52,034 nt of DNA from an uncultured Corynebacterium sp. (lineage in GTDB: Bacteria; Actinomycetota; Actinomycetes; Mycobacteriales; Mycobacteriaceae): NCBI RefSeq assembly GCF_943912665.1, contig NZ_CALTVG010000011.1, forward strand, positions 1 through 52,034, written 5' to 3'. A program made the translations under genes and the position numbers. Positions 43,451 through 52,034 of the stretch are shown here, piece after piece. The notes under the pieces are model-generated. The model was not told the origin of the DNA. It made no database searches and saw only the letters and a list, made by a program, of their open reading frames with translations. The first letter of the stretch is position 1. The number at the start of each line of letters is the position of its first letter.

Positions 43451-44935
43451 CTACTTGCGGCCTGCCTCGTAGGCTGCGCCCACCTTGTACAGGCGATCGT
43501 CCTTAAAGGCAGGTGCCATGATCTGCAAGCCGGTCGGAAGGTTGGAGTCCGATGCCAGTCCGGACGGTACCGACATGCCACACAGGCCTGCGAGGTTGAG
43601 CGGCAGCGTGCACAAGTCAAAGTTGTACATCGCCATCGGGTCCTCAACCTTCTCGCCCAACTTAAAGGCCGTAGTAGGAGTCGTTGGGGAGACCAAGACG
43701 TCGGCCTGCTCAAAGGCGCGCTCGAAATCTTGAGCAATGAGGGTACGCACGCGCTGGGCCTGCAGGTAGTACGCGTCGTAGTAGCCGACGGACAATGCGT
43801 AGGTACCGAGCATGATGCGGCGCTTGACCTCGGGGCCAAAGCCAGCCGCACGCGAAAGGGACATGACCTCTTCCGCCGAGTGGGAGCCATCGTCGCCGAC
43901 GCGCAGGCCGTAGCGCATGCCGTCGAAGCGAGCCAGGTTGGAGGACACCTCACACGGCATGATGAGGTAGTACGCGGCGAGGGCGTCGTCGAAGTGCGGG
44001 CAATCAACCTCAACGGTCTCGGCGCCCTGAGACTTCAGCTGCTCAACGGCCTCGTGATAAGCCTCCATAACGCCCGGCTGCCAGCCGTCACGCTCAAACT
44101 GCTTGATGAGACCGACCTTGACGCCGGTCAGGTCGCCCTTGGCGCCTTCCTTCGCGGCGGCTACGACCGGGGCAACCGGCTTATCCACCGAGGTTGCATC
44201 GAAGGAATCGTGGCCCGCGATGATCTCGTGGAGCAGCGCCGTGTCGAGGACAGTGCGGGCAGTCGGGCCCGCTTGGTCCAGGGAGCTAGCGGCAGCGATA
44301 AGCCCATAACGGGAGACGGTGCCGTAGGTCGGCTTCACGCCCACGGTGTTGGTCAGCGCGGCCGGCTGGCGAATGGAGCCGCCGGTATCCGTACCAATGC
44401 CCAGCGGAGCTTGGCCGGAGGCCAGCGCCGCGGCAGTGCCGCCGCCCGAGCCGCCCGGGGTGCGCTCGGTGTCGTAAGGGTTGTGCGCCGGGCCGAAGGC
44501 AGAGTTCTCGTTGGAGGAACCCATGGCGAACTCGTCGAGGTTCGTCTTGCCCAGAATCGGGATGCCGGCCTCGCGGAGCTTGGAAACGAGGGTGGCATCG
44601 TAAGGCGAGACCCAGCCTTCGAGCATCTTGGAGGCGGCGGTCGTCGGGGCGTCGGTAGTAACCAGCAGGTCCTTCAGAGCCAGCGGGACGCCCGCCAAGG
44701 CGGACGCGGGCTCCTCGCCAGCGTCGAGAGCCTTATCGACGGCGTCGGCAGCCGCCAGCGCTTCCTCGGCACCTACATGCAAGAAGGCGTTGAGCTCATC
44801 ATTGGTTTCACCAATGCGATCCAGGAACGCCTGGGTTACCTCGCGGGAGGTCAGCTCACGGGAGTGAATCTTCTCCGCAAGCTCGGCGGCGGTCAGGGAC
44901 GTCAAGCCCTCAGCGGGCGCGATAAACTGTGCCAT
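43451..44935 (-). CDS. gatA: Asp-tRNA(Asn)/Glu-tRNA(Gln) amidotransferase subunit A (GatA)
   Basis: Amidase subunit of GatCAB, 494 residues. It releases ammonia from glutamine to convert Glu-tRNA(Gln) to Gln-tRNA(Gln). The amidase signature is intact: the catalytic Lys in [12 protein letters not shown], and [32 protein letters not shown] with the cis-Ser/Ser pair. The substrate-side region [23 protein letters not shown] follows. ATG 44935 starts 2 bases after gatC, so they are co-translated. Confidence 0.97.
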   Translation of the reverse strand: MAQFIAPAEGLTSLTAAELAEKIHSRELTSREVTQAFLDRIGETNDELNAFLHVGAEEALAAADAVDKALDAGEEPASALAGVPLALKDLLVTTDAPTTAASKMLEGWVSPYDATLVSKLREAGIPILGKTNLDEFAMGSSNENSAFGPAHNPYDTERTPGGSGGGTAAALASGQAPLGIGTDTGGSIRQPAALTNTVGVKPTYGTVSRYGLIAAASSLDQAGPTARTVLDTALLHEIIAGHDSFDATSVDKPVAPVVAAAKEGAKGDLTGVKVGLIKQFERDGWQPGVMEAYHEAVEQLKSQGAETVEVDCPHFDDALAAYYLIMPCEVSSNLARFDGMRYGLRVGDDGSHSAEEVMSLSRAAGFGPEVKRRIMLGTYALSVGYYDAYYLQAQRVRTLIAQDFERAFEQADVLVSPTTPTTAFKLGEKVEDPMAMYNFDLCTLPLNLAGLCGMSVPSGLASDSNLPTGLQIMAPAFKDDRLYKVGAAYEAGRK

Positions 44936-44937
44936 TT

Positions 44938-45240
44938 TTACTCGTCTCCTCCACCCAGAATCTGCGGAACCATGAAGCGCTCGTCTTCGGATGCAGGCGC
45001 CTGGTCCAAAGCCTGCTCGGCGGTGAGGGTACGCACGATGACGTCCTCACGCATCGGCGCGTTAACGGAGTGCGGGTGCGACATCGGCTCCACACCTTCC
45101 GCTTCGACCTTGCCGACTGCGGATACGGAATCCACAATCTCATCAATCTGAGTAGCGAACTGCTGCAGTTCTTCCTCACTCAGGGCCAATCGCGACAGCT
45201 TTGCCAAGTGCGCGACCTCGTCACGCGAAATATCAGACAC
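44938..45240 (-). CDS. gatC: Asp-tRNA(Asn)/Glu-tRNA(Gln) amidotransferase subunit C (GatC)
   Basis: Small stabilising subunit of GatCAB, 100 residues. The GTG start at 45240 has AAGGATGGAG upstream. The N-terminal helix [24 protein letters not shown] and the motif [18 protein letters not shown] are characteristic. It is the first gene of the gatCA operon. Confidence 0.95.
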   Translation of the reverse strand: MSDISRDEVAHLAKLSRLALSEEELQQFATQIDEIVDSVSAVGKVEAEGVEPMSHPHSVNAPMREDVIVRTLTAEQALDQAPASEDERFMVPQILGGGDE

Positions 45241-45415
45241 GCGAACTCCATCCTTTTATTCACTGAGACGGTTAATGCTCTCCCATGGTACTTCACGCCT
45301 TCCAGCGCGCCACCACCGCTCCTATCTATCTGACTATTGAATAGTATTCCGCGGGTTATGTACCATAGATCACGTTAAATCAACCGCTTAACGCCAGTTA
45401 CACAGAAAGATCATC

Positions 45416-46067
45416 ATGTCCTACCTTGTACGCGTCCAGCTCCCCGATAGCCCCGGTAGCTTGGGTTATTTGGCGCACGCACTGGGAGACATTGAGGCGA
45501 ATATCCAGTCGGTAGACATCGTGGAGAACTTCCCCGACGGTACCGTCATGGATGACATTGTGGTGGACCTCCCGCAATCCACAATGGCCGATGAAATTAT
45601 TACAGCTGCACAGGGCGTCGACGGTGTGGAAATTGATTCCATTCGCCCGTTTAGCGGCCGTGTCGATCGCCGCGGTCAGATTCATTTGCTCGCACGCGTT
45701 GCGGCGCGCACCAGCGTGAAAGCCGCTATGCAAGAGGTCTGTGCCGCCATTCCCAAGGCTCTGACCTCGAACTGGGCCATCATCACCACGAATATCTCCC
45801 CCATCAAGCGCATCGCAGCGTCGGATGCAGCGCCTGCCGACGACGGCACGAACCCCACCGAGCTCGGCATCACCGAGGCCCGCATCCTCAACAAAGACCG
45901 CGATACGTGGATTCCGGAATCATGGACACTCCTGGACTCCTCACTGGCCGCTGCACCGCTGGTGGGCACCAACTACGTGGTGGTCATGGGCCGCGTGGGC
46001 GGACCGGACTACTTGGCCTCCGAGGTTCAGCACCTCGGAGACCTCGGCGCTATCCTCGGCAAATTCC

Positions 46068-46075
<8 letters not shown>
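45416..46075 (+). CDS. ACT-domain protein of unknown function
   Basis: Protein of 219 residues. The first 75 residues are an ACT domain (YLVRVQLPDSPGSLGYLAHALGDIEANIQSVDIVE), a small-ligand sensor commonly binding amino acids. The rest (about 80-219) is a conserved domain of unknown fold with PESWTLLDSSLAAAPLVGTNYVVVMGRVGGPDYLASEVQHLG. A similar gene lies next to gatCA in C. glutamicum. The ATG has AGAAAGATC upstream. It converges on the HAD phosphatase gene with an 8-base overlap. A regulatory role is possible but not shown. Confidence 0.82.
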
Positions 46076-48844
<2,769 letters not shown>

Positions 48845-48880
48845 TCACTAGTGTAGCCGGGCTGCCGGACATGCCTGTGA

Positions 48881-48924
48881 CCTGCAGTTGGTCATTCTGC
48901 ACGTGTTCGTCCGTCATTCTGCAG
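48881..48924. repeat. 11-bp direct repeat in the ligA-exonuclease intergenic region
   Basis: GTCATTCTGCA occurs at 48891-48901 and 48913-48923, start-to-start 22 bp. CTGCAG also occurs just upstream (48882-48887). The divergent genes start at 48841 and 48969, so the repeats sit between the two promoters and may be a regulator site. Confidence 0.6.
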
Positions 48925-48968
48925 GACTCCCATAGTGCGTGTCCGAGCCGGGCGCTAGAGTGTTGTCC

Positions 48969-49640
48969 ATGAACTTCGACGCCACCCGCATGCTCTCCTT
49001 CGACCTCGAAACCACCTCCGTTAAGCCCAAAGAAGCCCGCATCGTCACCTCCGCTCTCGTGCGCATTGACGGGCGCGAAGTGGACAAGCGGGAAATGCTC
49101 GCTGACCCGGGCGTGGAAATCCCGGAGGAGGCCGCGAAGATTCACGGCATCACTACTGAGAAGGCCCGCGCGGAGGGGCGCCCGCACGAGGAGGTTCTCA
49201 AAGAGACGGTCGATGCCATCTACCAGGCCTGGGAGGATGGACTCACTCTCATCGTGTACAACGCCGCCTACGATCTCTCCGTACTGCGCGCCCTGACCGG
49301 GGATTTCACGGTCAATGGTCCGGTGTATGACCCGTTTGTCATTGACCGCGTCAAAGACAAGTGGCGCAAAGGAAAGCGCACTCTAGAGGACGTGTCCTCT
49401 CACTACGGCGTGGAGCTGAGTAACGCGCATGAGGCTACTGCCGACGCCCTCGCGGCCGCCCGTGTCGCCTGGAAGCAAGTGCGTCAGCACTTCCCTGAGC
49501 TGTCCCAGATGGATACCAACGAGCTCATGGAGTACCAGGCAGTCGAGTGGTACAAGGACCGCGAGTCCTTCAAGAGGTACCTGGAAGGACGCGGTCGGGA
49601 TGCCTCAAATGTCTCCACCGCGTGGCCAATGATCTCTTAA
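48969..49640 (+). CDS. DnaQ-like 3'-5' exonuclease (DEDDh family)
   Basis: Exonuclease of 223 residues. ExoI motif: LSFDLETT (Asp12, Glu14). ExoII: an Asp in YNAAYDLSVL. ExoIII: NAHEATADALAAARV with the catalytic His and Asp. This is the pattern of DNA polymerase III epsilon-like proofreading or repair nucleases. It lacks a polymerase-linked C-terminus, so it is probably a stand-alone repair or RNA-processing enzyme. The gene is probably leaderless: TAGAGT (48956-48961) lies 7 bases before ATG 48969, which also excludes the longer GTG-type start. Confidence 0.9.
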   Translation: MNFDATRMLSFDLETTSVKPKEARIVTSALVRIDGREVDKREMLADPGVEIPEEAAKIHGITTEKARAEGRPHEEVLKETVDAIYQAWEDGLTLIVYNAAYDLSVLRALTGDFTVNGPVYDPFVIDRVKDKWRKGKRTLEDVSSHYGVELSNAHEATADALAAARVAWKQVRQHFPELSQMDTNELMEYQAVEWYKDRESFKRYLEGRGRDASNVSTAWPMIS

Positions 49641-49668
49641 TTCCAGGACCCCCTTTTCCCGTTAACCC

Positions 49669-49704
49669 TTGCCAGTTTTCTAGAGTTCTGGAATTCTAGA
49701 AAAC
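49669..49704 (+). promoter_or_regulatory. Promoter overlapped by a 30-bp perfect palindromic operator
   Basis: GTTTTCTAGA (49675-49684) and TCTAGAAAAC (49695-49704) are perfect inverted copies with a 10-base spacer, ending right at ATG 49705. The spacer holds TTCTGGA, so three TTCTRGA units recur every 8 bases. TTGCCA (49669-49674) is a likely -35, with the -10 (ATTCTA region) inside the palindrome and transcription starting at the ATG. Binding here would shut off the operon, most simply autoregulation by the encoded regulator. Confidence 0.75.
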
Positions 49705-50232
49705 ATGGAAACGACAGTCGAAGCACGCCTCGCCGAGCTTGAAGCGCGCGTCGCCGCACTTGAGGGACGCGCCAGCGCCGAGCACACCGACCCCGCTTCA
49801 CGCACCTCCACCCAAGCAACCACCGAGGATTCGATCTACTGGCTCGTTGACGCCCTCGCGCCCAACGAGCAGCTTCCCGACGGCTCCGTCATCTTCGGCG
49901 GCAATATCAACGTCGGCAAGCGCGCCTATGCCTATCAATGGCAGCGCCCAACCACCTTCGTCACCGATGAGGAATGGACGGAGAATCTTGAGCGCCTATC
50001 CGCGCTCGCCCATCCCGTTCGCGGCGAAATCCTCCGCCGCCTGCTCGCCGCACCTGCGACGGCAGCCGAGCTTGTCGAAGAAAACATCGTCTCCTCCACC
50101 GGCACCGCCTATCACCACTTAAGCGCACTGACCCACGCCGGCTGGACCACCAAGTCCGGTGGCGAATATGCCATCCGCCCTCCCCGCGTTATCCCCCTTC
50201 TCACCATCATCACTGCAAGCGAGGACCACTAA
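49705..50232 (+). CDS. ArsR-like winged-helix regulator with N-terminal coiled coil
   Basis: Protein of 175 residues. The N-terminus is a heptad-like helix (VEARLAELEARVAALEG) that could dimerise. After a polar linker, the C-terminal winged helix has LSALAHPVRGEILRRLLAAPATAAELVEE, then SSTGTAYHHLSALTHAGWTTKSGGEYAI. No Cys or His metal cluster is visible, so it is probably not a metal sensor. It is the first gene of an operon: its TAA overlaps the serine hydrolase ATG (TAATG). The palindromic operator abuts its start. Confidence 0.85.
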   Translation: METTVEARLAELEARVAALEGRASAEHTDPASRTSTQATTEDSIYWLVDALAPNEQLPDGSVIFGGNINVGKRAYAYQWQRPTTFVTDEEWTENLERLSALAHPVRGEILRRLLAAPATAAELVEENIVSSTGTAYHHLSALTHAGWTTKSGGEYAIRPPRVIPLLTIITASEDH

Positions 50233-51245
50233 TGCAGAACCGTGTCGCATCCAAGATTGCCCTAGCTATCATCACCATCATTGTTGTTGCCGCCGTCCTC
50301 CTTGTTGTAGGGCCACAAAGAATTGCTTTGGCACAAGACAAAACTGGCGACGAAGCCCTAGCAACCCAGCTGGAAAAGCACTCCGAATCCGGTTTCCACA
50401 ATCTCACCGCCTTCACGCTTCACGACGGCCAAGCCACCTTCGCGGGACTGGGCAGCGACGAGCACACAGAGATCGAAATCGGCTCCGTGACCAAGATGTT
50501 CACCGGCGAACTGGCCCACCAGCTCGTCGACGAAGGAAAGTTGAAACCTGATACCACTGTGGGCGAAGTCCTCGATGTCGGCGATGCTCCCGTCGCTGAC
50601 GTCACCGTGAGGGAACTGCTTAACCACACCTCTGGTCTACCGCGACTGGCGAGCGCGAGCCTCCTCAGCAGTCTCGCCTCGGGTGTCACCGGTTCGAACC
50701 CCTATGAAGGCGAGACCGTAGAGGACATCATGGCTGCCGCCACGAAGGCCGAGCTGAAGAACCGCGGCGAAGAGTCCTATTCGAACCTTGGCTATGGGCT
50801 CTTGGGCCACATGCTCGAGACCGCCGCTGGACAGCCTTATGAGCAGATGCTCAAAGAACGCATCTTTAAGCCAGCCGGCATGACGGAAACCTACCTCATG
50901 ACGCCAGGCTCAGTGCCTGACGACGCCCCACGCGGCCTCACCCCCACCGGCCGCCACGCCGAGCCTTGGGAGATGGACGGCTCCGCTCCCGCGGGAGCCA
51001 TCCGCTCCACGGCAAGTGACATGGCCAAGTTCGCCGAGTGGTTCATGGATAACGGCGATACCGACTACGGATGGCAGCCGCCCAGCGAGGACAATGCTGG
51101 CTTCTGGCACAACGGCGGCACCTATGGCTATTCCACCATGCTCATCGTCGATCCAGAGACCAAACGCGCCGCCTTCGCCAACAACGATTCCTTCACCGGC
51201 ACCGAAGACCTAGCCCAAGCACTATTCGACGAGCTCGCACCCTAA
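50232..51245 (+). CDS. Serine hydrolase of the beta-lactamase (class C/PBP4*) fold
   Basis: Exported or membrane-anchored enzyme of 337 residues. The N-terminal hydrophobic segment (about 8-27) lacks a clear cleavage site. The catalytic motifs are Ser85-x-x-Lys88 (SVTK), Tyr183-Ser-Asn185 (YSN) and HNG (293-295) in place of KTG, the pattern of class C beta-lactamase-like esterases and D-aminopeptidases. The region FWHNGGTYGYSTMLIVDPETK fits. Likely substrates are cell-wall peptides, beta-lactams or esters. It is co-transcribed with an upstream regulator and a downstream small membrane protein. Confidence 0.9.
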   Translation: MQNRVASKIALAIITIIVVAAVLLVVGPQRIALAQDKTGDEALATQLEKHSESGFHNLTAFTLHDGQATFAGLGSDEHTEIEIGSVTKMFTGELAHQLVDEGKLKPDTTVGEVLDVGDAPVADVTVRELLNHTSGLPRLASASLLSSLASGVTGSNPYEGETVEDIMAAATKAELKNRGEESYSNLGYGLLGHMLETAAGQPYEQMLKERIFKPAGMTETYLMTPGSVPDDAPRGLTPTGRHAEPWEMDGSAPAGAIRSTASDMAKFAEWFMDNGDTDYGWQPPSEDNAGFWHNGGTYGYSTMLIVDPETKRAAFANNDSFTGTEDLAQALFDELAP

Positions 51246-51254
51246 GGAGAAATC

Positions 51255-51518
51255 GTGTTCCTCACTATCAGCATGATCGTTATCATCGCCTCCCTCCTGT
51301 GGTCCGCATGGAAGGCATTTACCACCCCAGGAAAGACGGTCTACCGCGCTATTTCTGTAGCGATAACTGCCCTCGTCCTAGTCCTTATCGGATATACCCT
51401 ACCCTGGAATACAGACCTCCATTTCGCCTGGTGGTATGGCCTCGTCGCCGCATGCGCTCTGTATGCCGGCGCAGTAGCTTGGCGGGCTATGGACTCGAAG
51501 CCCGCAAACACAATCTAA
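51255..51518 (+). CDS. Small membrane protein downstream of the serine hydrolase
   Basis: Protein of 87 residues, GTG start with AAGGAG 8 bases upstream. Three hydrophobic helices are predicted (about 2-18, 33-49, 56-76) with a basic C-terminal end. It starts 9 bases after the hydrolase stop, so it belongs to the 49705 operon. I do not recognise a family; it may help localise or protect against the hydrolase product (speculative). Confidence 0.7.
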   Translation: MFLTISMIVIIASLLWSAWKAFTTPGKTVYRAISVAITALVLVLIGYTLPWNTDLHFAWWYGLVAACALYAGAVAWRAMDSKPANTI

Positions 51519-51537
51519 GTCCTCCCGCAAACTGACG

Positions 51538-51882
51538 TTATGACTGCTCCCTCTCACCGCACGGTCCACATCCATAACGTCGCCCCCACCGTAATTGCCA
51601 CCCTTCAGAAGCGCGTTGGCGGCGCGAACCGTCGTCGAACCCCGAGGTGTCCCCGCTGCAAACGGGAATCGAGTCAAGGCTGCGAATGAGGTAGATAAGT
51701 TTGTTCGAGCCTTCCCAGTTCAAGATGATGAGGTCATCGAGTTTTGTCCCGTTCGGGTCATTGCGTGGGGCCTGAAAACGGATCTCGCGAACTACGCCAG
51801 GCTCGTGCACAACTTGAATCTCGAGCTGGCGACGCTGCTTTCGCAACTTTGCCGGAATCTCTGCTATCTCGGCTACTTCCAC
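51538..51882 (-). other. Unassigned stretch with a possible minus-strand frame
   Basis: Between the small membrane protein and the CmtR-like gene there are about 440 bases. A minus-strand frame of 114 codons reads plausibly in its first two thirds (VVHEPGVVREIRF, LDDLIILNWEGSNKLIYLIRS) but becomes Arg/Gly-rich at the end. Plus-strand frames of similar size exist. I recognise no family and see no clear ribosome site. It could be a small gene or a decayed fragment. Confidence 0.25.
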
Positions 51883-51924
51883 TGACTCTTGAGCAGCGCA
51901 GACAGCTGCACCGCTATCCGGAAC

Positions 51925-51959
51925 TTGACTAGTTCAGTGATCGCTGTATAGTTCAGCGC
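51925..51959 (+). promoter_or_regulatory. Promoter and operator of the CmtR-like gene
   Basis: TTGACT (51925-51930), a 16-base spacer, TATAGT (51947-51952), then 7 bases to ATG 51960: a strong leaderless promoter. AGTTCAG occurs at 51931-51937 and 51950-51956, and CAGTGATCGCTG between them is an imperfect dyad. An ArsR-type repressor bound here would cover the promoter. Confidence 0.68.
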
Positions 51960-52034
51960 ATGCTGACTATTGCTTCTCGCCTCGACGTGATGAACCGCCT
52001 GGGTCGTGCACTGGCCGACCCCACTCGATCCCGG
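51960..52034 (+). CDS. CmtR-like ArsR-family metal repressor (5' part only)
   Basis: The window ends after 25 codons. The visible N-terminus has ASRLDVMNRLGRALADPTRSR, matching the start of mycobacterial CmtR (which has RLGRALADPTR at the same place). CmtR-type repressors sense cadmium and lead through cysteines that would lie beyond the window, and control a neighbouring efflux ATPase or transporter. The identification rests on the short N-terminal match and the operator-bearing leaderless promoter. Confidence 0.7.
   Translation, partial: MLTIASRLDVMNRLGRALADPTRSR

Noticed and set aside
49675..49704. Heat-shock element or CIRCE site in front of the regulator
   Set aside because: The TTCTAGA units look like eukaryotic heat-shock elements, but CIRCE has a different sequence (TTAGCACTC-N9-GAGTGCTAA) and no chaperone genes are present.

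Overview
The window is high-GC actinobacterial chromosome and almost certainly Corynebacterium. The evidence is the C. glutamicum-like gene order gltX, leuB, serA, ilvC-ilvN-ilvB, ilvD, lysG/lysE, gatB, pfkA, gatA-gatC, ligA. A branched-chain leader peptide and attenuator in front of ilvB closely resemble those of C. glutamicum, and many promoters look leaderless. The species cannot be fixed from the sequence alone.

Layout. Positions 1-1713 hold the 5' part of a tRNA-Gln gene and gltX (both minus strand). Positions 1877-10763 hold one long plus-strand operon for an anchored-repeat ABC transporter: four membrane-anchored surface proteins with His-rich repeat domains, a metal-type solute-binding lipoprotein with a similar domain inserted in it, an ATPase and a permease. 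Its promoter carries a Fur/Zur-like operator between the -35 and -10 boxes. A lone isochorismate synthase follows (10815-11918), then a decayed methyltransferase relic. Positions 12142-24801 are mainly amino-acid biosynthesis: a FAH-family hydrolase, leuB, serA, a lipoprotein/DUF262 pair, ilvC, ilvN, ilvB with its attenuator, a small PH-like membrane protein and ilvD. Positions 24735-32881 hold envelope genes (GT87 glycosyltransferase, acyltransferase-SGNH), a small regulator/membrane-protein pair, a DoxX protein, a GST-like reductase, and lysG with divergent lysE.

Positions 32907-39825 hold a YkvI-like transporter, a zinc alcohol dehydrogenase, gatB, an AspT-family transporter broken by a one-base frameshift, and pfkA. 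Positions 39870-43342 hold an MFS exporter, a small membrane protein and an HNH endonuclease-like protein. Positions 43451-49640 hold gatA, gatC, an ACT-domain protein, a HAD phosphatase, ligA and a DnaQ-like exonuclease. The right end (49705-52034) carries a regulator with a striking palindromic operator, a beta-lactamase-fold serine hydrolase, a small membrane protein, an unassigned stretch and the start of a CmtR-like ArsR repressor.

How the genes work together. GltX next to tRNA-Gln, plus GatCAB encoded in two places here, fits indirect Gln-tRNA(Gln) synthesis. IlvBN, IlvC, IlvD and LeuB form the branched-chain amino-acid pathway. The ABC operon is best read as a surface metal (probably zinc or manganese) capture and uptake system; its repeat proteins are the least understood genes here. 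In its solute-binding protein the inserted repeat domain appears circularly permuted relative to the stand-alone domains, which I regard as the most interesting signal in the window.
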